This document shows positions 1-5,995 of a stretch of 9,537 bases of DNA, piece after piece. Every line of letters begins with the position of its first letter. Within the stretch, counting starts at the first letter, position 1. The notes under the pieces are model-generated. The model did not search any database and was not told where the DNA came from. It saw nothing but the letters and a program-made list of their open reading frames with translations. This DNA comes from DASUGM01 sp036274055. GTDB lineage: Bacteria > Acidobacteriota > Vicinamibacteria > Vicinamibacterales > SCN-69-37. The position numbers and the translations under genes are program-made. Location: positions 1 to 9,537 of the forward strand of contig DASUGM010000049.1 in the NCBI GenBank assembly GCA_036274055.1, in the 5' to 3' direction.

Positions 1-1
1 T

Positions 2-616
2 TCATTCCTCAAGACTGCCGGCACCGTGATCATGTCGATTTGCGTCGTCATGTGGTGGCTGAATACGTTTCCGCGCACGGCGACGCCGGCTGAGGCGACC
101 GCGCTGCGCTCGCAAGCCGTTTCGATCGCGTCAACTGATGCGAACCGCGCCGCCGCGCTCGAAGCCGACGCGATCGCGATCGAGAACCGCGCCTCACAGG
201 CCGGCAGCTTTGCCGGCCGGCTCGGTCGGACGGTTCAGCCCCTGTTCGCGCCGCTCGGCTTCGACTGGCAGCTCACCGTCGGCGTGATGACGAGTTTTCT
301 CGCTCGCGAGGTCTTCGTCTCGACGATGTCGGTGCTGGTCGCCGACGGCAGCGACGACGTCAGCGACCAGGGCGTGATCAATCGGATTCGCAATGCGACC
401 CGCGACGACGGCTCGCCGCTGTTTACTCCGGCGACCGCGACCAGCCTGCTCGTCTTTTTCGTACTGGCGATGCAGTGCCTGCCGACGCTCGCCGTCACCC
501 GTCGCGAAACTGGCCACGTGAAATGGGCGGCGCTCCAGTTCGGCTACATGTCGGCGCTGGCGTATACGTTTGCGTTCGTCGCGTATCAGGCGCTGCGGAT
601 GGCGGGGGTGCGGTAG
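2..616 (+). CDS. feoB: Ferrous iron transport protein B, C-terminal part (5' end outside window)
   Basis: This is the C-terminal 204 residues of the inner-membrane Fe2+ transporter FeoB; the N-terminal GTPase domain lies upstream of the window. The reading frame is open from base 2, so the first internal ATG (base 26) is not the start. About four membrane segments are visible: one beginning FLKTAGTVIM, one around LTVGVMTSFLAREVFVSTMS, one around SLLVFFVLAMQCLPTLAV, and a last one before the C-terminus. The motifs AGRLGR..PLFAPLGFDW, SFLAREVFVSTM, LAMQCLPTLAVTRRETG and WAALQFGYMSALAY are the conserved landmarks of the FeoB Gate/C-terminal region. The extended hydrophilic Ala/Glu-rich loop between the first two segments is common in the family. 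A small Cys-tail partner gene follows 43 nt downstream, supporting the iron-uptake assignment. FeoA would be expected upstream but cannot be seen. Confidence 0.93.
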   Translation, partial: SFLKTAGTVIMSICVVMWWLNTFPRTATPAEATALRSQAVSIASTDANRAAALEADAIAIENRASQAGSFAGRLGRTVQPLFAPLGFDWQLTVGVMTSFLAREVFVSTMSVLVADGSDDVSDQGVINRIRNATRDDGSPLFTPATATSLLVFFVLAMQCLPTLAVTRRETGHVKWAALQFGYMSALAYTFAFVAYQALRMAGVR

Positions 617-618
617 CC

Positions 619-653
619 TTGGGTCTTGGGACTTGGGTCTTGAGTCTTGGGTG
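619..653. repeat. Heptamer tandem repeat tract A (5 units)
   Basis: Five 7-nt units start at 619, 626, 633, 640 and 647, each beginning TTG (TTGGGTC, TTGGGAC, TTGGGTC, TTGAGTC, TTGGGTG). On the minus strand every unit contains the AAG core shared by all tracts in this window. The tract fills 35 of the 43 bases between the feoB stop and the start of the next gene, so it lies inside a probable operon and in the ribosome-binding region of the small gene. Confidence 0.85.
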
Positions 654-659
654 GTTCTG

Positions 660-806
660 ATGTCTGAGACTGTGCAGATTGTCATCGCCACGGGCGCTGC
701 GATTGGCGCCGCGCTCGTGATCGCCCGCCGGTTTCTGCCCTCCAAGCCCGCGCCCAGGCGCAAGCCCGCGAAAGACGGGCCGGGCTGCGATAAGTGCTCT
801 CACTGA
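660..806 (+). CDS. FeoB-associated Cys-rich small membrane protein
   Basis: This is a 48-residue protein with one N-terminal membrane helix (about residues 5-23), a basic Lys/Arg/Pro-rich stretch (24-38) and a C-terminal tail with C43, C46 and H48 in a CxxCxH arrangement. That architecture, and the position just after feoB, match the FeoB-associated Cys-rich membrane protein family. Those proteins are thought to help FeoB, perhaps by handling iron through the Cys tail; the exact role is not established. The start is placed at ATG 660. The frame stays open upstream to 570, but that extension would translate the feoB end in another frame and then the heptamer repeats (SLGSWDLGLESW), so it is spurious. 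Only a weak GTGG lies upstream as a ribosome-binding site. Co-transcription with feoB is likely. It has fewer cysteines than many family members. Confidence 0.75.
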   Translation: MSETVQIVIATGAAIGAALVIARRFLPSKPAPRRKPAKDGPGCDKCSH

Positions 807-813
807 TCCTTAC

Positions 814-901
814 CTCGTCTTGAGTCTTGGGTCTTCGGTCTTGGGGTACGTCCTGAGCACTGAGAGCGCCCCAAGACTCAAGCCCCAAGACCCAAGACGA
901 G
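814..901. repeat. Opposed heptamer tracts B and C forming a long hairpin
   Basis: The left arm 814-846 and the right arm 869-901 are reverse complements at 29 of 33 positions, separated by a 22-nt loop (847-868). Each arm is itself a run of 7-nt units. The left has four CTT-type units in 818-845 (TCTTGAG, TCTTGGG, TCTTCGG, TCTTGGG). The right has four AAG-type units in 869-896 (CCCCAAG, ACTCAAG, CCCCAAG, ACCCAAG) plus a partial one. It sits directly behind the FeoB-associated gene and before the PadR promoter. It may end or protect the feo transcript, but no T-run follows it, so it is not a standard intrinsic terminator. Confidence 0.8.
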
Positions 902-924
902 CTGTTAACCCCCGCCCTTGCCGC

Positions 925-947
925 CAGTCTTATCTAGTGTAAGACTG
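925..947. promoter_or_regulatory. Palindromic operator, probably for the adjacent PadR regulator
   Basis: CAGTCTTA (925-932) and TAAGACTG (940-947) form a perfect 8-bp inverted repeat around a 7-nt centre (TCTAGTG), ending 4 nt before the PadR ATG. PadR proteins are dimers that commonly autoregulate through such palindromes, so this is the natural candidate site. A TATCTA at 931-936 inside it resembles a -10 box. That would put the transcript start almost at the ATG and imply leaderless or near-leaderless translation. No convincing -35 box and no Shine-Dalgarno sequence is visible. Confidence 0.6.
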
Positions 948-951
948 CCTC

Positions 952-1245
952 ATGCTCGCGGACCTCGAAGCCCTCATCCTCGATCTGTTATCGGCACACG
1001 CGCCGACCTACGGGCTCGATCTCGTCGCCGAATCGCACGGCCGGCTGAAGCGCGGCAGCGTCTACGTCACGCTCGGGCGGATGGAGCTGAAGGGCCTGGT
1101 CCGATCGCGGCTCGACGAACGGCCGGGCGAGGGCCCGGCTCGGCGCCTGTACGAGCCGACGGCGCTCGGCCTCCGCGCGCTCGTCGCCTCGCAGCTGATT
1201 GCCGGCGATCTGCCGCTGCGCGCGTTGCGCAAGGAGTCGCACTGA
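952..1245 (+). CDS. PadR family transcriptional regulator
   Basis: This 97-residue protein is almost entirely a PadR winged-helix domain. The start LADLEALILDLLSAHAPTYGLDLV is the typical helix 1-2 region (family pattern: LE..IL.LL....YGY.L). GSVYVTLGRMELKGLVRSR (about residues 35-53) is the recognition helix and following segment. The wing ends in RLYEPTALGLRAL, equivalent to the R.YY.LT..G...L signature. It lacks the long C-terminal dimerisation domain of classical PadR, as is usual for the short PadR proteins encoded before ADOP permeases. The gene ends 5 nt before the first possible permease start, so the two probably form one operon, with PadR acting as a local repressor. A palindrome at 925-947 is its likely own operator. 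The ligand is unknown. Confidence 0.9.
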   Translation: MLADLEALILDLLSAHAPTYGLDLVAESHGRLKRGSVYVTLGRMELKGLVRSRLDERPGEGPARRLYEPTALGLRALVASQLIAGDLPLRALRKESH

Positions 1246-1250
1246 TTCCC

Positions 1251-3944
1251 ATGCGCCGTCTCATTCCGCTCATGCGCTGGTTGCCGATCGGCGAGACGAC
1301 TCGTCGCGCGCTCGACGAGTCGCTGTCGGATGGATGGCATGAAGCACACGCCGTGTCCGGTTTCGCCGCGAAGTCCATGCGATGGCTGCAGACGTGCGCG
1401 GCAGTCGCGCGCATCGTTGCCTCGGCCGTCTCGATACTCGATCAGGAGCACCCGATGAGCCAGTTTGCGAACGACCTCCGCTATGCGTTGCGCCGCTTGC
1501 GCAGGGCGCCGACATTCGCGATCTTCTCGATCCTGACGCTGGGCCTCGGCATCGGCGCGACGACCGCGATCTATTCAGTAATCCATGCGGCGCAGTCGCC
1601 GCCCCCGGCGGTGACCAACGTCGAGCGCATTGTCAATGTCTATCATTCGCGTGGCGGCAGCTTGCCGATGCTGTCGCTCTCCTGGCAGGACTTCACGGAC
1701 TTTCGCGCGCGCCAGACCGTCTTCGCGAAAGTCATGGGCTGGCACCACGAACGTTTCGCCTTCGCAGCCGCCGGTCGCGCTGAGTCGGGCTTCGGGGAGT
1801 TTGTCACCGGCGACTACTTCGATGTGCTCGGCGTGCCGGTGGCGCTCGGACGGACCATTCAGCCAGCCGACGATCAGCGGAACGCTCCGGCGGTGGTCGT
1901 CATTTCGCATCGCGTGTGGCAGCGATTGTTCGACGAAGCGCCTGACGTTATCGGGAGGACGCTGCGGCTCAATGGCGTGCCCGCGCAGATCGTGGGCGTC
2001 GCACCACAAGAATTCAGTGGCCTGTTCAATGGCGGCATTGTCTCGTCTGCGGTCTGGGTGCCGTTCTCGAACCTGCCGCGCCTCGGCACTGCGCGTGCCG
2101 GACAGATGGACGATCGAAGGGCCAGGATTGTGCTGGTCAAGGGCCTGCTGAGATCGGACCGTACCGTCGAGCAGGTCAGCGTTGAAGCCGAGTTGATCGG
2201 CCGACAGCTCGATCTCGAGTCGCCGTTGGCGCGACCCGGCGACGATCCGCGGTTGTCGTCGAGCTACTTCACCAGGCGCTGGCACGTGCGCCGTGCGGCC
2301 GACATCGTCATCAACGAAGGCATGGAGAGGATCGTGCGGCCGCTGACCGCGACGCTGTTGTTAGCGGTGTCGCTCGTGCTGATGGTGGTCTGCACCAACC
2401 TTGCGAACATGACGCTCGCGCGCGCGACCGATCGCACGCACGAACTCGCCATCCGGCTGGCGCTTGGCGCATCACGGTGGCGGCTGGTGCGCGAGCAGAT
2501 TGTCGAGAGCGCCGTTGTCGTCCTGGCCGGCGCGACGGCCGGCGTCGCGCTGGCGCGCGTCGCGATGGTAATCCTGAGCCGCGAGCTTGCCGTAGGAAAC
2601 GGCGTGACGATCCGCATGGTCCCGCGTCTTGACGTTGCCGTGCTGATCGCGGCGTCAATTGCCGCCGGGTTGGCGCTCGTCGTCGCCGGCATCATTCCGG
2701 CGCTCCAGTCCGTGCGCGCCGATTTGCGGTCGCCGATGTCGTCGTCCGGCGGCACGTCTGGCGTGCCGCGGTGGCGCTGGCGGCGTCTGCTGATCGCGTC
2801 GCAGGTGACCGTCTCGCTCGTCCTCGTCACGCTGGCGGCGCTCTGCATCTCGCACGTCCGCGAAGGACTTGGGCAGGACCGCGGTCTCGACCTGGCTGCG
2901 ATCGCAGTCGCTGAAGTCGACTTTGGCACCCAGCAGTACGATCCTGAGCGAACGCGCTCAATCGCCAACGCCATTGTGAGCCGCCTGTCGCAGCAGCCGG
3001 ACGTCGACGCGGTTGCGATGTCCTCGGGTTGGCCGGTGCTGATTTCTGATCCGGGCGGTACGGTCCTGCAACCCGGCACACGAACCGGTGCGTCGGCGGC
3101 CTTTGTCGCTGGGTCGCCGACAATCCTGGATGCGCTGGGCCTGCCGCTCATTGTCGGCCGAAAGTTCGACGCCCGCGATACCGTCGGCGCGCCGCGCGTC
3201 GTCATCCTGAGCCAGCGCACTGCGCAGGTGTTGTTCGACGACGCTCCGGCCATCGGCCGGGAAGTTGAAGTCAAACGGAGGCAGTGGGTCGGCGAGCCCG
3301 AGCCGAGGCCGTTCCTGGCTACGGTCGTCGGCATCGCCGGCGACGTTGCCGATGCCGGCGGCCCAGAAAACGCTGTCTATCTGCCGATCGATCAGCACCC
3401 AGAACGCAGGCTCACGTTTACCGTTCGCGCCAATGGCGATCCGTCGCGGATGCTGACCACCATCCGCCAGACCATCGCCGGCGTCGATCCCGCGCTCGCG
3501 ATCGGACAATTGACGACGGGCCCATCGCTGGTGGGCACCGAGTTCCTGTTTTTCCGGGTGATGGGGGCGATCGCCGCGATTCTCGGTTTGTTTGCGCTCA
3601 TTCTCGCACTGGCGGGCTTGTACGGCGTGCTCTCACACGTGATCGGACGACGCACCCGCGAGATTGGCATTCGCATCGCGCTCGGCGCCGATACCGCCCG
3701 AATCCTTCGCATGGTGATTCGCGACGGCCTCGAACCGGTCATCAGCGGCCTCGTGCTGGGGCTCGCAATTGGCGGAATCGCGCGGATGTCGCTCGGACCG
3801 ATGTTCACGCGGCTGGCGCCGGCCATCGACCCGGTGGTCCTGACTTCGGTGCCTCTGGCCATGATCGCCGCCGCCGTCGTCGCTGCGTATGTACCCGCCC
3901 GCCGCGCCGCGAAGATCGATCCGAATGTGGCACTCAGGGACTAA
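1251..3944 (+). CDS. ADOP-family duplicated orphan permease (MacB/FtsX type)
   Basis: This 897-residue inner-membrane protein is two fused MacB-like permeases. Residues 1-68 resemble the permease-prefix region seen on some ADOP proteins (ALDESLSDGWHEA...). The first membrane helix is at about 88-110 (FAIFSILTLGLGIGATTAIYSV), followed by a MacB-type periplasmic domain. The first FtsX domain is at about 362-480, with the conserved RTHELAIRLALGASRWRLVREQ. A second helix lies at about 509-530, followed by a second periplasmic domain. The second FtsX domain is at about 768-897, containing RRTREIGIRIALGAD and ending in PARRAAKIDPNVALRD. This layout fits the acidobacterial duplicated orphan permeases; as in that group, no ATPase gene is adjacent. 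The substrate is unknown and regulation is presumably by PadR. Start choice: 1251 keeps the prefix and lies 5 nt after padR, with AGGAG 14 nt away. An alternative start at 1455 (829 residues) has a better-placed ribosome-binding site. Confidence 0.9.
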   Translation: MRRLIPLMRWLPIGETTRRALDESLSDGWHEAHAVSGFAAKSMRWLQTCAAVARIVASAVSILDQEHPMSQFANDLRYALRRLRRAPTFAIFSILTLGLGIGATTAIYSVIHAAQSPPPAVTNVERIVNVYHSRGGSLPMLSLSWQDFTDFRARQTVFAKVMGWHHERFAFAAAGRAESGFGEFVTGDYFDVLGVPVALGRTIQPADDQRNAPAVVVISHRVWQRLFDEAPDVIGRTLRLNGVPAQIVGVAPQEFSGLFNGGIVSSAVWVPFSNLPRLGTARAGQMDDRRARIVLVKGLLRSDRTVEQVSVEAELIGRQLDLESPLARPGDDPRLSSSYFTRRWHVRRAADIVINEGMERIVRPLTATLLLAVSLVLMVVCTNLANMTLARATDRTHELAIRLALGASRWRLVREQIVESAVVVLAGATAGVALARVAMVILSRELAVGNGVTIRMVPRLDVAVLIAASIAAGLALVVAGIIPALQSVRADLRSPMSSSGGTSGVPRWRWRRLLIASQVTVSLVLVTLAALCISHVREGLGQDRGLDLAAIAVAEVDFGTQQYDPERTRSIANAIVSRLSQQPDVDAVAMSSGWPVLISDPGGTVLQPGTRTGASAAFVAGSPTILDALGLPLIVGRKFDARDTVGAPRVVILSQRTAQVLFDDAPAIGREVEVKRRQWVGEPEPRPFLATVVGIAGDVADAGGPENAVYLPIDQHPERRLTFTVRANGDPSRMLTTIRQTIAGVDPALAIGQLTTGPSLVGTEFLFFRVMGAIAAILGLFALILALAGLYGVLSHVIGRRTREIGIRIALGADTARILRMVIRDGLEPVISGLVLGLAIGGIARMSLGPMFTRLAPAIDPVVLTSVPLAMIAAAVVAAYVPARRAAKIDPNVALRD
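1444..1448 (+). promoter_or_regulatory. Internal Shine-Dalgarno site supporting an alternative permease start at 1455
   Basis: AGGAG lies 6 nt before the in-frame ATG at 1455, an ideal spacing. Residue 69 onwards (MSQFANDLRYALRRLRR) is the usual beginning of ADOP permeases that lack a prefix domain. The site therefore either marks the real start or allows a second, shorter product. Confidence 0.5.
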
Positions 3945-3999
3945 AAAGCCGTCGGGTGGCTTTTTGCGTAAACCGTAAAAAGCCACCCGACGGCTTTTT
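3943..3999. terminator. Bidirectional terminator, perfect 23-bp inverted repeat
   Basis: The arms 3943-3965 and 3977-3999 are exact reverse complements around an 11-nt loop (3966-3976). Each arm begins with AAAAA and ends with TTTTT, so a T-run follows the GC stem in both directions. It sits between the convergent permease and PilZ genes and overlaps the last two bases of the permease TAA. Each arm is also a small hairpin on its own (AAAAAGCC and GGCTTTTT around a 7-nt loop), giving two competing folds. Confidence 0.92.
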
Positions 4000-4004
4000 C
4001 TGAG

Positions 4005-4331
4005 CTAGGCGCTCGCCCGATCCGACATCAGTGCCGCCAGCAGCCGCCGCAGTTCGTCGGCATGCTCGGCCTCCAGCGGCGTGAACTGCACCGCGAAGCC
4101 CATGCCCGGATCGACATAGACCACCTTCCCGGTGAACGTGATCGCGTGGCTCTCGCCAATCGCCACCGTCAACACCGTCGTCTCGCCGGCGACCGGCAGC
4201 GCCAGGGTCTGCACGAAGCAGCCGCCGATGCTGATGTCGGCAATCCGGCAGCGGGTCGCGCCCGAGCGGCTAGTCCACGTGCCCTCGAAGGGCCGCGCTA
4301 CGCGCGGATGCTGTCGTCGCTCTTCGTTCAT
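4005..4331 (-). CDS. PilZ domain protein (c-di-GMP binding)
   Basis: This is a 108-residue single-domain PilZ protein, presumably cytoplasmic because no signal peptide or membrane helix is visible. Both c-di-GMP-binding signatures are present: RxxxR at residues 6-10 (RQHPR), and DxSxxG at residues 32-37 (DISIGG), followed by the beta-barrel with GMGFAVQF near the C-terminus. The start is ATG 4331-4329, preceded by GGGAGG (4344-4339) with a 7-nt spacer. The frame stays open further upstream, but that part overlaps osmC in antisense and has no family resemblance. With no attached output domain, it probably acts by binding a partner protein. No motility, polysaccharide or cyclase gene is nearby to name that partner. 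It converges on the permease gene across the shared terminator and is divergent from the OsmC gene. Confidence 0.92.
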   Translation of the reverse strand: MNEERRQHPRVARPFEGTWTSRSGATRCRIADISIGGCFVQTLALPVAGETTVLTVAIGESHAITFTGKVVYVDPGMGFAVQFTPLEAEHADELRRLLAALMSDRASA

Positions 4332-4428
4332 GAACAGGCCTCCCGGCCGATTTCTGTCGCGCCGTCTGCGGGGAGTGCCTCGAGCGTAGCACAGCCGTTT
4401 GCGACGCCTGCCGCAGTAGCATGTCCGC
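4332..4428. promoter_or_regulatory. Divergent promoter region between PilZ and OsmC genes
   Basis: This 97-nt gap must hold the promoters of both genes. On the minus strand, TACGCT (4388-4383) preceded by TGTGC resembles an extended -10 box, which would give PilZ a leader of about 45 nt. On the plus strand, TAGCAT (4417-4422) lies 6 nt before the OsmC ATG and could be a -10 box of a leaderless transcript, consistent with the lack of a Shine-Dalgarno sequence there. I see no convincing -35 boxes, so both assignments are tentative. Confidence 0.35.
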
Positions 4429-4824
4429 ATGGTGTCCCTGTCTCTGGACTGGCTTGGCGATCTGCGTTTCGTGAACACCGACGATTCGCCAACCATCGAA
4501 CTCAACAGCTCGACGCCAGGCGTGACGTCGCCGCCGCAGGCGCTCGCGTACGGCGTGATGGCCTGCATGGGCATGGACGTCGTCCACACGATCCAGAAGG
4601 GCCGCCACGATCTGCGCGCGATGCGCGTCCGCTTCGAAGGCGAGCGCGCCGTCGAGCATCCACGCCGTTTCGTCACCATGGGGCTGCACTTCGAGATCAC
4701 CGGGACTGTCCCCGATCATGTGGTCGAGCGCGCCATCGATCTCTCGCGCGAGAAGTACTGCTCGGTCTGGAATACGATCCGCACCGACGTCGAACTGACG
4801 ACGACGTTCGCCGTGACGGGATAG
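4429..4824 (+). CDS. OsmC family protein
   Basis: This 131-residue protein has the OsmC/Ohr fold: an N-terminal beta strand region (DWLGDLRFVN), a central helix beginning at SPPQALAYGVMACMGMDVVHTI, and a C-terminal beta region. The two cysteines expected of the family are present, C46 in the central helix (MACMG) and C111 in SREKYCSVW. In characterised OsmC and Ohr proteins this pair reduces organic hydroperoxides with a dithiol reductant. This protein belongs to the broader OsmC-like group, so the peroxidase activity is plausible but its substrate is unproven. The start at 4429 has no visible ribosome-binding site. A nearby ATG at 4421 is in another frame. A heptamer tract follows immediately after the stop and leads into the next gene, so the two may be co-transcribed. 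Confidence 0.88.
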   Translation: MVSLSLDWLGDLRFVNTDDSPTIELNSSTPGVTSPPQALAYGVMACMGMDVVHTIQKGRHDLRAMRVRFEGERAVEHPRRFVTMGLHFEITGTVPDHVVERAIDLSREKYCSVWNTIRTDVELTTTFAVTG

Positions 4825-4865
4825 GCCCAAGGCCCAAGGCCCAAGGCCCAAGACTCAAGACTCAG
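4824..4865. repeat. Heptamer tandem repeat tract D (6 units) filling an intergenic junction
   Basis: Six consecutive 7-nt units: GGCCCAA at 4824, 4831, 4838 and 4845, then GACTCAA at 4852 and GACTCAG at 4859. The first unit begins on the last base of the OsmC stop codon (TAG 4822-4824) and the last ends immediately before the ATG at 4866, so the whole 41-nt gap is repeat. It replaces any normal ribosome-binding site for the downstream gene. Confidence 0.9.
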
Positions 4866-5894
4866 ATGCGTCTCGCCTCCGTCGATTGGCTGCGCGGCGT
4901 CGCCGTGCTGTGCATGATCCTCTGGCACGTCGTCGATGCCTGGACGGTGCCGGCGCGCGATCCGCTGACGTTCACGCTCCTCGGCTTCATCGGCGGCTGG
5001 GCGGCGCCGCTGTTTCTCCTGCTCACCGGCGTCTCGATCGCCCTGGCCGGCGACGCGCAGTTGCGCAAGGGCGTCGATCGCGGCGCCGCCAGCCGCCGGT
5101 TGCAGAAGCGCGGCTGGCAGATCTTCGTGCTCGCCCACCTGTTCCGATTTCAGGGGTTCCTGCTCAACCTCAACGGCCGTTGGAACGCGATCCTCAAGCC
5201 CGACATCCTCAACATCATTGGCCTGGGCGTGGTCGCCGGCGCGGTTGCGTGGCGGCGCGCGACGACGCCGGCGCGGGTCGTGGCCTGGCTGGCGGCGCCG
5301 TCGGTCGTCATCGTCACGCTGGTGACGCCGCTGGCTCGCGGCTGGTGGTGGCCGACGCTGCTGCATCCGCGTCTCGAGGCCTACATCCGTCCGGTCGGTA
5401 ACTTCGGCGTGTTCAGTCTGTTCCCGTGGATCGCGCTGGTGCTGATCGGTGTGCTCGTCGGACTCGAATTGTTGAAGGGCGAACGGGCGTTCCGCACGCT
5501 CGCGATCGCCGGGCTCGTCTGCATCACCGGCGGAACGACGGCGATGTTCCTGCCGACGCCGTTCGCGACGACGTTCTGGGCCGATTCGATTTCGTGGTTC
5601 GTGATCCGCCTCGGATTGATGCTGGCGATGATGGTCGCGGCGTGGTTGTGGACGCGCCGCTGGCCGGCGCAGCAAGACAGTCCGCTCGTGCTCCTCGGCC
5701 GGACGTCGCTGTTCGTTTATTGGATCCACGTGGAGCTCGCGTATGGCGCGCTCAGCTACCCGCTGCACCACGCATTGTCGGTGCCGCAATCGTTGGCGGG
5801 GTATGCGCTCATGACAGTGTTGATGTACCTGTTGGCGACGCTGTGGCTGCACCGTGACCGAGGCCCGCTGACGCCGGTTCACATGCGGGCTTGA
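4866..5894 (+). CDS. HGSNAT/DUF1624-type multi-pass membrane acyltransferase homologue
   Basis: This is a 342-residue integral membrane protein with about ten predicted helices. The opening RLASVDWLRGVAVLCMILWH, with His21 in the first helix, is the hallmark of the heparan-alpha-glucosaminide N-acetyltransferase catalytic family (DUF1624). The C-terminal SPLVLLGRTSLFVYWIHVEL is the second signature of bacterial members. The eukaryotic enzyme acetylates terminal glucosamine across the lysosomal membrane using acetyl-CoA. Bacterial members are mostly uncharacterised, so acyl transfer to an envelope glycan is only an inference. The start at ATG 4866 is the first residue of the conserved domain. 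No Shine-Dalgarno sequence precedes it because a heptamer tract occupies the junction. The open frame extending upstream from 4865 overlaps OsmC and PilZ and is not coding. The sigma factor gene follows after about 100 nt. Confidence 0.82.
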   Translation: MRLASVDWLRGVAVLCMILWHVVDAWTVPARDPLTFTLLGFIGGWAAPLFLLLTGVSIALAGDAQLRKGVDRGAASRRLQKRGWQIFVLAHLFRFQGFLLNLNGRWNAILKPDILNIIGLGVVAGAVAWRRATTPARVVAWLAAPSVVIVTLVTPLARGWWWPTLLHPRLEAYIRPVGNFGVFSLFPWIALVLIGVLVGLELLKGERAFRTLAIAGLVCITGGTTAMFLPTPFATTFWADSISWFVIRLGLMLAMMVAAWLWTRRWPAQQDSPLVLLGRTSLFVYWIHVELAYGALSYPLHHALSVPQSLAGYALMTVLMYLLATLWLHRDRGPLTPVHMRA

Positions 5895-5927
5895 GCTATT
5901 TGTGCCCTAGCGTCGAGGAAAGGCCCA

Positions 5928-5948
5928 GAGGCCCAATCCCTGGGCCTC
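5928..5948. promoter_or_regulatory. GC-rich hairpin in the leader of the sigma factor gene
   Basis: GAGGCCCA (5928-5935) and TGGGCCTC (5941-5948) form a perfect 8-bp stem with a 5-nt loop, in the 101-nt gap between the membrane protein stop and the chosen sigma start. A second AGGCCCA at 5921-5927 could pair alternatively with the right arm. No T-run follows, so it is not a standard terminator. It may be a weak terminator for the upstream gene or a structured leader. TAAGGT at 5961-5966 is a possible -10 box downstream of it. Confidence 0.45.
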
Positions 5949-5995
5949 GCGCGGCCGTAGTAAGGTTAGCGGGCTTGGCAGCGCAGGACGCGATC

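Noticed and set aside
814..901. Possible CRISPR array or rho-independent terminator
   Set aside because: Units are 7 nt with no spacers, so it is not CRISPR; no T-run follows the hairpin, so it is not a standard intrinsic terminator.
918..1250. N-terminal extension of the permease frame over the PadR gene
   Set aside because: It overlaps padR in another frame, is Arg/Ala-rich without homology features, and padR is clearly the real gene there.
2264..3334. Open frame of 356 codons on the minus strand
   Set aside because: It is antisense to the permease, Ser/Thr/Arg-rich with no domain; a shadow of third-position GC bias.
4332..4700. N-terminal extension of the PilZ frame on the minus strand
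   Set aside because: It is antisense to OsmC, Arg/Ser-rich, and a good ribosome-binding site precedes the ATG at 4331.
4062..4865. N-terminal extension of the HGSNAT-like frame
   Set aside because: It runs through PilZ (antisense), OsmC (another frame) and the heptamer tract; the conserved domain begins at 4866.
4716..5882. Long open frame of 388 codons on the minus strand
   Set aside because: It is antisense to the HGSNAT-like gene, extremely rich in Arg, Gln, His and Asp, has no recognisable motif, and is what a GC-rich gene produces on its opposite strand.
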